Source: Ceriagrion tenellum
Lineage: Eukaryota; Arthropoda; Insecta; Odonata; Coenagrionidae
Length of the DNA stretch: 64,000 nt
Direction: 5' to 3'
Assembly (NCBI GenBank): GCA_963169105.1
Contig: OY720636.1
Span: forward strand, 68,188,123-68,252,122
Shown: one piece after another, positions 34,010 to 45,169 of the stretch
Position numbering within the stretch: position 1 is the first letter of the stretch
How the letters are laid out: every line of letters begins with the position of its first letter
The notes under the pieces: generated by a model
The model's database searches: none
What the model saw: the letters and a program-made list of their open reading frames with translations, nothing else
What the model was told of the DNA's origin: nothing
Made by a program: the position numbers and the translations under genes

Positions 34010-35528
34010 CCCCGAGGTAAAATGGCAACCGTATTCCTACGGTATTTATCAGTATTTGGTGTTATTTATATTCCAAGAGTATTTCCACTGAGACGGAGGA
34101 ATACTACCCTGGAGTATTAATTGGTATTCATTACAAGTTTATAGGCATTACACTGGAAGTATTTATTGGTATTTACCTAGTATTTATATATATTCAATCC
34201 ATATATTCATTCCGATATATCAGTATTCTATCCGCATTAACAGGTATTCATCTGGCTGTATTTATCAATATTCCTTAAGTACTAATCGGTATTCCGAGGA
34301 CAGGACATCGAAAAAACATCATGTGGAGAAAAAATCCACTTTTTCGTCTTATGAAATGAATACCCGTTAATGGAGGAGACAAATAAAAAATTAACACTCG
34401 AAAGTAGAGAAATTTACTTAATTATGCATCATTAGACATATATAGCACGAGAACGCAGATGTCTTTATCATTTAATTGGTATATGAAACCAAACAACACA
34501 CTTCTCACACCAATACAGTCACTTTTTCCTCTTTATCATCAATATAATCGTAATGACGATGGTTGAAATAAACTGCTAATGATGAATAGATAAGATACAC
34601 AAGTACAAACGCAAAATCCGTCTTCGTTCACAAAAAATTAACATGGGTATTCACAAGTAAGCCACAGTTTTCACAATCACAAACATTCGCGATGCCTTTG
34701 CTCATAAATATATTCACTTAAACCGAGATGTACTTATTGACGAAAGCATTTAAGTGATGCCAAATGTGGTATCATGCGGCAACAAAGCGTTCAAATTAAA
34801 TGTTCACCATCGTATACCTTTGGCATATACTGTAAACAAGCCGTGATTGAAGATACACTCGGAAACATGTACCGCTACAATATTAAAACACATTTGGCCA
34901 CTATTTACGATAGAAATCGAATATTAATACGTCTGAAGAAATACGTAGCACATAATATCCTCTCCAAGCCGATACTTCTCACAATAAAAGATAAACTTAG
35001 CACCAAAACAAGTTGTTTGTCGGTAAATGTTAAAGTTCTGAGTTGCCGGAAGTCACTAGGGACCCGAGATACGATCGCGTTAAGTACGAGACATGCCTAT
35101 ATAGTTCCATTACAAACAACTGGTTGAGGAGGTTGGGCTGATATACTCAATGAAATAATTAAGTAAGTAAATAAATAAGCCGCCAAGATGACAGAGGTTG
35201 TCAGTAATTGGAGTTGGCTGATAAGTCCAAGTACACGATTGCCCTGTCATTTATTACATATTTCTTAGGAAATACGATGGAATATTCCAGGAATACTGTA
35301 CCAACCCAAATACTGATAAATACGATACTCTGCCATTGGAATACTGCTGGGCATAGTTGTTCGCATTCCTCATATTCCATGACTGAAGCAATTCTAATAA
35401 ATACTACGCCCTGGACGAGGAATATGATGAAATACCGCGGAATACCGTAGAAATGAGGAAGGAATACGGATTAATACCCATAAATAGTAGAGGAATACAA
35501 ATAAATACTGTTGCCTTTTACCTCGGGG
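34010..35528. mobile_element. 1.5-kb TIR element with inverted arrays of a GTATT motif
   Basis: The left end reads CCCCGAGGTAAAATGGCAAC and the right end, reversed, CCCCGAGGTAAAAGGCAAC. Inside the left end, about 270 bases hold 13 copies of GTATT, mostly as GTATTTA or GTATTC. Inside the right end a similar stretch holds 12 copies of AATAC, the reverse complement. The middle (about 34300-35230) is AT-rich with one open frame of 117 codons (34774-35127) that matches nothing I recognise. It looks like a non-autonomous DNA transposon whose subterminal repeats may bind its transposase. No target-site duplication is obvious and the superfamily is unknown. Confidence 0.6.
34774..35127 (+). CDS. Unrecognised 117-codon frame inside the 1.5-kb TIR element
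   Basis: An open frame starting MRQQSVQIKCSP, rich in T, K and I, with no domain, signal peptide or membrane segment that I can identify. It lies in the AT-rich middle of the element, on the strand of its left array. It could be a decayed transposase remnant or chance. Nothing in its surroundings supports translation. Confidence 0.12.
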   Translation: MRQQSVQIKCSPSYTFGIYCKQAVIEDTLGNMYRYNIKTHLATIYDRNRILIRLKKYVAHNILSKPILLTIKDKLSTKTSCLSVNVKVLSCRKSLGTRDTIALSTRHAYIVPLQTTG

Positions 35529-37552
35529 CGACCAAGCCTTTTATAACAAACGACGATGGCCAAACTCAATGGGGATATTTTTCGACATAAAAGCCCACTG
35601 CGAAGCATGTATTGTAAGTGTAATCTACGGGAAGAACTACGAAGAAAAAATAGAAATATACTTCATCAGGAAGATTATGAAGGATGTGAGTGGGAAGACT
35701 CATGAGGGAGTGAAGGAATTGACCGATGGGGGAGTGGAGCGGAGATCTGCAGCAATTCTTATCTAAATCATTATTTCTCCAATTTTTTTAAAACTCTTTA
35801 GGTTTGAATTAACTTGGAACACAATAACAATTCAAGAACTCTCCAGACGCTGAGTTACTCTACTCCAGGACTCTATTTATGGACGAGTACAAGAAACAGT
35901 TATTTTTTTCATCCTTCCCAAATTTAAGGACATTACCACTTTTTAAAATTAAATTGGATCATTCAAATCTGTTCAAAAACTCCACCCAAGAAATCTTTAT
36001 TAAAAATGCTTTCTGAATATCTGTGAGCTTATTCACATTCCTTTTCACTTTTAACGACAATTACACGTAGTCTTCGATTAAGTTACGACAAATGACAACG
36101 CATCGAAAGTTAAGCAACCTACAAGAAGATCAAGAGCTTAGTAATTTTCCGCATTCTAGGCCTTTTCACATTGCAATTAGGTGGGGCTGAATAACTGAAT
36201 GATTAGAAGGACGTAAAATGGATAACCCTATCATAAAATTCAATCATGATTTCCAAATTGAAACCATTTTCATTGGGCGCGCTAAATTACCTACATCTTT
36301 GGGAATTCATACGCATATTCACCATCATTAATTTACACGCAATTGCGGTTCACTGCATGATGAAATACTTTGAAGAAATCATTTAATAATCAGGGTTGGA
36401 AAGATGTAACTGCTATTGAGGTGTATTGATGACTGCAGTGGAATCAAAAGTTGCTCTTCTCTCCGCCCATATACCACTATTGATAATTTCTGCACACGCA
36501 TTAAATAATGATTCATATATTCCCCCTAGCGAATAAAATGCGAGTTAAGGAGATACTTACCGAGGGGTTTTTCACCCATAAGTCATCAGTTATTAAAATG
36601 GAGACAAGATTAGCCAATGGAGAGGGAGATGAACAGTTATCAAGATAGTGATCTCCGCTCTTATAAAACCGTCCGAGGGTTGGTCGTTAGCGATGCCCCA
36701 CAGCTTAGATCACCTACGGCCTATCGGTAAAGGCAGATAGATTTCTAGAGAAGGAGAAAGCATGAATTCAAGGAAAAACTAGTTGACATCTTGACCAGTT
36801 TCTTAAAAAAAGGATTCAACCAATAGTGCTTTACGGCGCAATTTCTTCAGTGCTGTCATACGCGACATTTTTCTTCAGTAAGAGCCGGTTCAAATATTTG
36901 TGGGCATATTATAATTGTATCACAAATTCATCACATACCTTTCCATATTCAGGCTGCGTAACTGTTACAACCAGTATTGGAATACATGCAATTTAATAGC
37001 TTCAACATTCCTCCGGATTAATGGGTCGTAAGGTTGCATCTATTGGCTTACTGAGCGTGAGAGGAAGTATGGCTAGAAAGACTGTCGTTTGCCATATCTT
37101 ATTTTGACTGAAAATGTGCCTGGCTATTTTATATTTCACCTAAAGAGTGACGAGCAAGCTGCTTTGAGAGCGCATTCCAGCTTCGATATGAAATGGTGAT
37201 TCGACATTCAGTGCGAAAATACGAGGCGTACACGAACAACCGGAATACTTTAAATAACTTTTAACGGTATCATGATCTCAAAATGACGTAAATATGGTGA
37301 ATTTCCGCACAGCTAGTAAAACCTTCCACCAACCTAGATGTCGACAATTCTATGTCATTTTCAACATATTTTGACGATGCCACGACATAAAAATAATTAA
37401 AATCACTACGGTTGATCGGCGAATGATAATACAGTTGTGTGTAAATCAAACAAAGCTCTGTCATTGGGAGATCATGATATCTGAAACCAGTTTCCACAAG
37501 GTTTCGCCTGCTTTATTAAAAATTTTAAGAAGACGTCTGCATAAGAGTCACG
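35529..37552. other. AT-rich DNA without recognised features
   Basis: No repeat partner was found by eye. The frames at 35569-35766 and 37270-37497 are unsupported. Confidence 0.4.
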
Positions 37553-37866
37553 CTATGTACTTTCCTATTTGATTTGCTCCATTAAATTATTCTTGAGTCT
37601 TCCTCTAGGGATTTTTCCTCTATTTTACCCTCAATTATGTTCTTCACAAACCCATTGTCTCAGGGTTTGTTCAATCCATCTGGATATTTTTTTCTGAATG
37701 GCGTTCCATATGGTCCTTTTATCTTCTACTCTTTTGTGCGCTTGATCATTTCGAATTTTGTCTGCTCATTTTATCTTTGACATCCTCTTCCAGCTCCAGG
37801 TTTCGAAGGGTCTTGTATTTCTTGTCAGATTTTCCAAAATACCAATCTTCCGATCCATCTTAGTTC
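37553..37866 (-). mobile_element. LINE 3'-end fragment, family L, copy 8 (lacks the extreme 3' end)
   Basis: A minus-strand fragment covering the CTGGAGCTGGAAGAGGATGT-like region through the IIEGKIEGK-coding segment. The terminal GCAGTCAACCAAT segment is missing, so the low-coordinate end has been lost by deletion. Homology is visible over about 310 bases, with frame damage throughout. Confidence 0.62.
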
Positions 37867-39046
37867 AATATCCTATCATAAAACTTATATACTATTATTC
37901 AGGATGAAAACCTACCTGCATTCTCAACACAGTTTATCCAGGTTTCATACCCTTGAACCCAATTCAATCCCAGTTTTTCAGTCTAAAATTTTCCTTACTT
38001 TCTCCAGTTTTTAGTGCAGAAGATACTTTTAGGGAAACCTTTGGGGGGTCAAATGTGCAATTCCTCGTGGACAGTACGAATACCATTCCATTGAAAGTTC
38101 ACAGTATAAAAGGATGCGTGGATACCTGAATTCATGAAAACACACGTTGCCAATTCGAGAGAGCTAAGTTCGAACTCTGGTAGATGATTTGCTGTGAACC
38201 CAGCGTTTTCTCCTATCTCCTAAGCAAGGGAGCCCGCTTAAGACTCAATCCCTGCTTGTCCAACAAGAAAGGGTTGCGCCTGCATTAGAATAAGCTGCGC
38301 TCCCTTTGTCGTAAATAAGAGATTTTTCTTCTCAAGAAGGTAGAGTTTGATGAAGTGTGAAAAGCTACCTCAATAGCCGCTTATTATTATATGCTAACGC
38401 AGACTCAATCACGTAAAACTAACGGCCTGCGTTTTATTGCGAAGGCATCAGTAGTACCTAGAAAATCACACCATTTGGAATTAGCTGGACATGCCCAAAG
38501 AACCCTCAGCCTGAACTGCACTTTGGCATCTCGGCTCACTCAACCCAACAATCACACGAATTTGACTTCCTAGCCACTTGATCCTAAAAACGACTTTTCA
38601 TATCCATTTTCCCATGAAAAATCAAAATACCTTGGCAATGTTTCAGTTTTATTTTGAAAGACTGCTTTAGTTGCATGAGGGACATCCTCAGGTGTTCCTT
38701 CTATACCTGAAAATGTCACCTTTGTGGTGAATCCTGTCGCTCAAATAAATCTCTGTGAAAATTACTATGGTTTTTGAATTTATTATAATGAATTTTCACC
38801 AATTTAATCCAGAAGCTATCGAATGGATCATTCCTTCATATTTCCTAGTTTTAACATGGAGATGAAAATTAAGTGTCCCATGACGTTATTTTAACTTGTA
38901 AATCATCCACTATTGTCCAGTTAATTTAATTAGGATTTCTTGCGAACATATATACATACGAAGACGGACCAGTTCCAAAAGCTAGCAATGTAAGTGTGAT
39001 CGTCTCTTTTTTTGTGTATCTATCTCCTCCATTCTATCATCATCAT
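37867..39046. other. AT-rich DNA with a possible hammerhead remnant
   Basis: CTGAGGA at 38695-38701 (minus), preceded by CAC, sits where a Penelope-type end would carry it, but the rest of the core is lost. At 38170 AAGTTCGAACTCTGG resembles a B box without other SINE support. Confidence 0.35.
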
Positions 39047-39051
39047 GTATG

Positions 39052-39089
<38 letters not shown>
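39047..39089 (+). repeat. (TA)n microsatellite
   Basis: Uninterrupted AT/TA dinucleotides after a short GTAT run. Likely variable in length between individuals and prone to assembly error. Confidence 0.9.
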
Positions 39090-39090
<1 letters not shown>

Positions 39091-39170
39091 CAGAAAAAGG
39101 AAAGAAATTTAGAAATATAAGCTAGCAACAAGGCGTTGAGGTTGGGGATGGATAGATAGGTATATCAGTG

Positions 39171-39171
39171 G

Positions 39172-39250
<79 letters not shown>
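39171..39250 (+). repeat. (CA)n(TA)n compound microsatellite
   Basis: A CA tract of about 25 bases passes directly into a TA tract of about 55 bases. It adjoins the left arm of the foldback at 39255. The open frames on both strands across it are products of the dinucleotide repeat. Confidence 0.9.
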
Positions 39251-39253
<3 letters not shown>

Positions 39254-39254
39254 G

Positions 39255-39441
39255 AAGGCAATTGATAAACACAGAGAAACACAAAAAAATGAACACACAG
39301 AGTTTCTTGATATTTCGGTGCCACTAGCACCTTGGTCGCAAGAACGTAGAGGACTGAGGAGGTGCTAGTGGCAACGAAATATCAAGAAACTCTGTAAGTG
39401 TGTTCATTTTTTTGTGTTTCTCTGTGTTTATCGATTGCCTT
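39255..39441. repeat. Foldback, ~78-bp arms with a 27-base spacer, beside microsatellites
   Basis: Arms 39255-39332 and 39360-39441 are near-perfect inverted copies. The spacer ends in CTGAGGA (39354-39360). On the plus strand this is followed by a short hairpin-forming segment and GAAA at 39376-39379, a hammerhead-like core order. The block abuts the (TA)n microsatellite. Similar in build to the foldback at 5 kb but not in sequence. Confidence 0.7.
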
Positions 39442-40074
39442 CCTGTGGCAAACCGTTTATATATTCGTCACTCGAGTGATCCTAAGTGTAGTTTTATAAA
39501 TTTATATACCTGAGGTCCGCTGCTTTCTCTGACTTAGTCACCCACATTTTGAACTCCCCCACCTCGGTCCCGCGAATTCGCTACCCCTTGACTCAACGCC
39601 ACAGCTGCTGTTGGACTCTAGATGTGGGTGTGGCATGACTGGAGCCGAACGAGAATAGGAATGGGACTCCAGAGAAAGAAAAAATTCAGTGAATAATAGA
39701 TCAGTTTATCACGAGACCGTGGAATAAGATATAAGATACGGCAAATAAGCTTTTCTCGTCCACATCATTGCTTGTACGAGACTTACGCATTTACAATCCT
39801 CACTCCTGATGAGTTGGCAGGTTATCCGGGGAGGACGACCGAAACTTGACGTCATTTGCACCATTGAAAAAAAGGCACATAGGTCTATAAAGGCTAGATC
39901 ACTTGGAGAGCATTAGAAAAGTAGAGGTGCGAGTAACTGCTTCTATTATAAAATCCTCATGTAAAAAATATTTTTTCAAATTTTCGGTCTCGCATTTTTT
40001 TCCAAAAATATTTCTAATATTTCCATGCCTTTGGAGACCCTTAGAAAATTCATTAGTCTAGCTTTATGATTTGC

Positions 40075-40250
40075 CCACAGTTGAAAGCACATTTATATTT
40101 TATGTACCATCCGACTGCCGGAGGCTCTCCTCAAAATACTATTCACAAAGGATCATAATACAGATCCGAAATCCACTGAAATACATCTGTCCTGATTCGA
40201 ACCCGGGTCCAAATTAGAAGCCAGGAGGTCATTTACCAAAATTTTTGGAT
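40075..40250 (-). mobile_element. tRNA-derived SINE or tRNA-like remnant
   Basis: The minus strand holds GGTTCGAATC (40194-40203), a canonical polymerase III B box, preceded by GGACCC and by CTGGCTTCTAATTTGG where an anticodon arm would lie. A weak A-box-like GGTAAATGACC lies at the expected distance upstream. The T-arm does not pair well, so a functional tRNA is unlikely. The sequence after the B box (GACAGATGTATTTCAGTGG) would be the SINE body. The end is uncertain. Confidence 0.4.
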
Positions 40251-40799
40251 GATTATTGCGAGAAAAAGCTGTATATTATAGCACAGTTCCGTAGAATTAT
40301 CTCATAATCCACCACCGCTTGAGATATTTCACGCAATTACTATCTCTTGTGGACAGAATGCGCCAGCTCAACAATATTGAATAGATGAAAATTTGATAAT
40401 TATTGGTATTTTTATTTTCACGTACGTTAATAATAATGGCGCTTGAGAAAAGACCTACAAAACTTACTACAAGCCACCACACAAACCCGGCGGCGGAGAA
40501 GCTTTCGAGTTTTCCATGAGGGTCTAGTTCTCCATCAACCCCGCTAGAAAACCGGAAAACTCTTTAATCGTCAGATGCACCGGGGAAGTCTCTAACACTA
40601 AACAGTCCCTTAGCCATTGTATTCGATTGCACAATAATTAACCTGTTGCCCTCAAGTCGATAAAAGAATATTATGTATTTAAACGTAATCTTAAGGGCTA
40701 TTTGTTATTAAATGCATTCTACAGAGAGGATGAATTTATTGCAGAGTGCAAATAGTCATCTATTCTTTTGCCAGCTGTTTATCTTTGTGTATTCTCCAT

Positions 40800-40925
40800 T
40801 TTTATTAAACCTTACGTATTTTTATGTCTGGCTACATGTGTATCATTTTGACGTGTTCTATATTTGTTTCTACAAATCGTTGGACCAATAAAATTATTAT
40901 TATTTATTTATATTTATTAAGTTTG
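40800..40925 (+). mobile_element. Possible retroposon tail (ATT-rich)
   Basis: CCAATAAAATTATTATTATT followed by TATTTATATTTATTAAG near 40885-40920 follows a T-rich segment containing GTCTGGCTACATGTG. An AATAAA signal running into ATT repeats resembles LINE 3' ends. Without coding support this remains weak. Confidence 0.25.
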
Positions 40926-40979
40926 AAGTCATACATCGCATTAGCGTGATCCACATTCACGGTCATTCCATCCCCTTTA

Positions 40980-41740
40980 CCTTTCCATCGACACCACTTG
41001 TGTTTTTCCTTCTCTCTTCCTCAGGGTGGGTACAGTCATTCAGCTCTCCTATTCCCATATCCCCTCTGAGACTCTCTCTCTCCGCGAGTTCGGCACGTGT
41101 GACCGCGTCGCGTCGAGTGTGGAGTTTTACCGCGACGAAGAATTCTTGCCTCGTCTCGCTGCCCCGCGTCCCGGGGGTCGAGAAAAAGAGAGTCGAGAGA
41201 TTGACGATGACAGCTCTTAACGACGGCCCAAGGGAATACTGGATGAAGACTTCAACCGGCCGCTCCTTGAAAAAAAAGAAGGGGGAAGAAAGAGAGAAAG
41301 AGAGTGAGTGAGTTAACGTGTGCGTGCGAGTGGGGAGGAATGGAAGCGACCGCTCGCCATATGCGTGTTCGAACGTTTGTGTGTGTGTTTCTGCAGTCGG
41401 TGTCGCAGAAAAAAAACACGTCCCTGCGGCTGTCACTTTAGATTTCGAAGCGGACAATATAAAATCACTCATTGTCTCGTAAAGGCTCGGCGGCGATTTC
41501 TTCTTTTTTATGTACGATACCACTCCGTTGAAGGAGTGGCAAACCTCTACCATAGGGTTCATTTTGAAGCAGGAAACGACGTTGTGGAGCATGGCGATCG
41601 CGTCACCTGTTAGAATCCAAAGGCAATGATTCTATCCGTATGTGGAGCCCGAAAGAGTACTCGCCGACAATTCGATAACAACGTCGGACCGCACGCGATC
41701 GAACCGCACGCCAGCCTCCCTATACTGTCAGCACAGGTAG
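40980..41740. promoter_or_regulatory. CpG-rich block, possible promoter or exon region
   Basis: GC content and CpG frequency rise sharply above the surroundings (for example GTGACCGCGTCGCGTCGAG near 41100). A 209-codon frame (40963-41592, minus) and a 121-codon frame (40946-41311, plus) cross it, but low stop frequency is expected in GC-rich DNA and neither shows a domain. CAGTCGGTGTCGC at 41392 resembles an insect initiator context. The block could be an unmethylated CpG-rich promoter with a 5' untranslated exon. Transcript evidence would be needed to decide. Confidence 0.3.
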
Positions 41741-42288
41741 TTGAAATATATATCAAGTTACAGTAAATTTAGATGTAAGAATTTAGCACTTCGATGGAGA
41801 GAAAGCAGCAGTTTGAAATTCACTGGGAAAAAATCATTCTCCTCGACTGGTATTCAAACACACGGCCATCGATTTTGGGACGAATGCTTCATAAGCAAAG
41901 ATCTGTATAAGATATCTTGGCGACCTGTATTTAATTTTAAGCCCTGATGAATTATTTTTCCATGGTTAATGTCTCTATTTTTCGTCAAACTTTTCCCGCA
42001 TCTCTCAAATTACCTATAAAATGGCTCTAAAGTTGTTTCCTTCCGGAATAGGCGAGTCAAATGGCATAATTTCCTATTTAGAATCTAAGAATGGAAGTAT
42101 CGCTGATTCTAATTGGCACTTACAAGGATCAAAATCTTTGCATTCACTCCACATATCCTTCGTAGGTATAATTTCTCCGGCATACTTCTTTGCGAGAGAA
42201 GGCAACACCTAGCCGTAAGATAACAATTACTTGGTGACGAAAAACTAAGAGTAACGACTCTGAGCGACTCGTGTTTCACTGAGCATAC

Positions 42289-42423
42289 AAAGGGCCGGTT
42301 TCACGATGTCTATTTACGGCCTAGGCTACAGCCAGAGCCACGGCAACACGTATCATTTTTTAAGTAAAACTGTGACTCTAACCTTACTAAGGCTGTCACC
42401 AAACATTGTATGGCCGGCCCTTA
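42289..42423. mobile_element. Small MITE with GGGCCGG inverted ends (135 bp)
   Basis: AAAGGGCCGGTTTCACGATG at the left faces a reverse-complement AAGGGCCGG(C)CATACAATGT at the right. The match continues as GCC-TAG blocks toward the centre, about 45 bases per side. GGGCCGG-TTTCAC ends are common among insect miniature elements. No target duplication was identified. Non-coding. Confidence 0.52.
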
Positions 42424-43864
42424 GTGATAGAATACCTCCTACCTTAGCTGTACTTCCAAGAGATCCGATCTGCCTCACAACGATTTGACGGATCAATGCG
42501 GCTCCGTTAGATATTCCTCACGGGTCGGCATTATCTCGATACGTTTCACCATATCTTAGTGTTGCTCGTCGTGATTATAACACAATTATATCAGATATAA
42601 GGGCCTACGTTGTGTATTATGTTCTCCTCAATGAAGGTCTACATACCAATAAATAGTTCGCTTATCTAAGTTTTCGAGTTTTTTACCTGTCATGATCAAC
42701 AGCTGTCCGCGCAGGAAAGCGGTATCGCTCAGAACTAAACGCGAGCATGAGATCGCATGTGAAAGGTCATGGACGCCAACAGTTTGACCTGCCGGTTAGA
42801 GCCTTTCTGATCAAGTATTGAGTCCCATCGATAAAATGCCTACATTGGCGTTCACCGCGCAACATTAGATTGGCAGAGCAGATCTCTTCTACATCTGGAT
42901 CGTTTGGTCGCACCTGCGAGTGTGTCAGTTAAGGATATCCATCTAGCGGGAAGTAAGTACAAGTATATTTGCTTCACCAAGTGTTTTCAATATGAGAGAC
43001 CGGAAACACAGCCTTCGCGGGCTCTTATATTGTGTTTGAAATTCTGTATCGCCGAGGGAGCAAACATGTCTTCTTTTACGGAGGTATAATTATGGGCCTC
43101 AATTTTGCGAGGCCTAAGTTATATCATGGGTAACTAAATTAAACGTAAGTGGAACTCCAAAAGTAAAGGTCTCACTTAGACGGACAAGTTGCGGTGAAAA
43201 ACCATTTTTCACTCACGTTGCGATGCATCGAAAAGTTAATCCTTACTTATAAGTTCCCCCGTAAGTCCACACCCGCTCGACAGGTCGGATTTGTGATGAT
43301 TTCCGTCCCCAGGTTTTTTGTTTAAGTCTCACGTCATCAACTTGAAATTTTTATCGTATAAATAATAGACCTTTGCCAAGGAAGGCTCGTATCTGAAATA
43401 TGAAAATTTTATCCCGGAGCATAATTAAACCATCGGGAAAACGGCAAGATGTAGGGTATATTTTTGTAAAAACTAGTGTTATTATTGACATATCTAAAAC
43501 TAATGGAGTTGTATCAATCCCTCCTCTATCGGAATGCTAAGTAACAGCCGTCACGGTTGTAAGATAGAATCTGTAATTGGTATATTTCGACAAGCTACCT
43601 GAATGGTTTTCTGCCATGATGTGCTCGGACGGTGATGCAATTAGTTCAGTCTTCTTTCACAGATCTTATATAAGCGCTGCCTGTACTTACGCGCCAGAGA
43701 CTTGGCTAAAACTTGCTGACGACTGTTGCCTTGTGCGAGAGTTATCCTGGAGTAGGAGACTCCTGACTTCAAAACGCCTCGATCGGGTGCGAGTGACGCC
43801 ATCTTGTGGATTTTCGACTGAACTTTTCCTTACCGAAGGGTATGATGCGTCCCCTTAAGATAGG
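42424..43864. other. Unique DNA with a weak hairpin element
   Basis: At 43144-43267 GTAAGTGGAACTCC faces a partly complementary CCTTACTTATAAGTTCCCCC, and a central GTGAAAAACCATTTTTCAC folds on itself. Possibly a small MITE. A 93-codon frame (43577-43858) has no recognised domain. Confidence 0.35.
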
Positions 43865-44366
43865 TTTTGTTGAATGTCAGAGAATCACTTCCCGGTTTCG
43901 TCCATGTTTTACTACATCCTTTTTCGCCTCATCAACGATCTACCCTTCTTCATTCCGTCCTTGAAACCTATTCTCTTCATCCCCTTCTCCGCTTGCCCGA
44001 CATTCTTCCCTCTCATCACATTCTTCAGCAATCCCACTCCCCTTCACAGATCTTTATATATATTTCTGCAGAGACATATCCAGTGTTAAAGATTCCAAAA
44101 TTTACGGTTTGTTTTTGTTTGTTGTCTTTGTCCATGTTTTTGTTTCTGTTCAGTTTGTGGCCTGGCGGAGGTTTTAGCGGGTTTCCCACCGTCATAGGGC
44201 GAATGCCGGGCCAATATTTTCCCGCACCAGTGTAAACATGTCCAGTGAATACCCTGAAGAGGCAACAGCCTTCAGCGGGGACCACACCGTTGTTTTGTTT
44301 TTTTTTGTTATTTTGTATTGTTTGGTGTGGAAATAAACGTATTTTGACTTGACTTGACGGTCTGGA
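43865..44366 (+). mobile_element. Probable LINE 3' end with a (TTGAC)n tail
   Basis: The stretch ends GTGGAAATAAACGTATTTTG followed by ACTTGACTTGACG. A pentanucleotide TTGAC repeat following an AATAAA signal is typical of the tails of some LINE families. The 350 bases before it are pyrimidine-rich, contain T/G runs and are open in places (43867-44235) but show no sure RT motif. The start is approximate. Confidence 0.4.
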
Positions 44367-44430
44367 GCGGTCAAGGCGGAACGTGGTTCCAATAATAAAA
44401 ATAAGCAGTAAATCTGCCTAGTTTTTATTT

Positions 44431-44993
44431 TTAACACTGGAACACCCGGACTTGGGCTCCCCCCTCTAACGCCCGATGTGGCATACATGGAGCATGACAA
44501 AACTGCCTTGTGTTTATCACATAATTGTTGTATTGAGTATGAAAACGGGTTTCCACAATAAAAAATAAAAGATACTGAGTCAATAAAGCAATTTTCATAT
44601 TTTATATTACTGTATTTGATTAATATAAAAATAAATAATATCAAATGGCCACAAAAAAGTGCAGGGACATAACCTGCCCATTTCACTAATGAAGGGAATT
44701 TCAAACAAAAAATCAGCTCATTGAACAAAAACAAGGAAATATGTCTATGATGTATTTTATCTTAAGTTTATTTTTTAATAGGGCTTATAAACAATTAAAT
44801 ACACAGTTTTGCCTTTTCCGCAAGCAAAACAAAAGTCTGATGTACATTTTTTGCATTTTTTTCACGATGGTTTGCTACACTTTGTGCTTGAATACTGACT
44901 TTTTCCTTCTACTGTGCAATTTTTCCGAATTTGACAATGGCGCCTTTTACTTGCAGATGTAGGATCATGTTCATGCCCATGAATGATAGTTTA
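44431..44993 (-). mobile_element. piggyBac-like element, 3' terminal remnant
   Basis: The low-coordinate end reads TTAACACTGGAACACCCGG: a TTAA target followed by a CACTGGAACACCCGG-like terminus typical of a piggyBac group. About 340 bases inside, on the minus strand, lies a cysteine-rich coding remnant (44776-44993), where the C-terminal zinc-ribbon of a piggyBac transposase is expected. The rest of the transposase and the other terminus were not found, so the upstream part is probably lost. Confidence 0.5.
44776..44993 (-). pseudogene. piggyBac transposase C-terminal cysteine-rich remnant
   Basis: The minus-strand frame reads GHEHDPTSASKRRHCQIRKN, then C, further on TKCSK, an in-frame TGA, then KKCKKC and FCFACG before a stop at 44776. 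The spaced Cys pairs resemble the C-terminal zinc-ribbon that binds DNA or chromatin in piggyBac transposases. The TGA breaks it and nothing upstream is open. A chance lysine/cysteine-rich stretch is the alternative, but its position relative to the TTAA terminus favours the element. Confidence 0.45.
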
Positions 44994-45169
44994 CGTATAC
45001 AAAAATTTTATCAGGGTGGATATTTTTTAAACCTGTAACAAGAACAACAGGCATTCGGGGTATCTAATTTAAATAACAAACTCACCCAGGAATCGATTAG
45101 AATTTTCCTGGTCGCAAACATACCTTTTCGTCATTTGTAGAGTGCAAGTTGGATATCCATTGGAATAAA

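Noticed and set aside
38160..38200. tRNA gene or SINE at AAGTTCGAACTCTGG
   Set aside because: B-box-like only. No A box at the right distance and no cloverleaf pairing.
39109..39368. Open frames encoding alternating TH and IY residues
   Set aside because: Translation of the (CA)n(TA)n microsatellite on both strands.
44192..44734. 180-codon minus-strand frame
   Set aside because: Crosses the piggyBac-like terminus and adjacent retroposon tail, with no domain. The likely coding remnant is in another part of that element.
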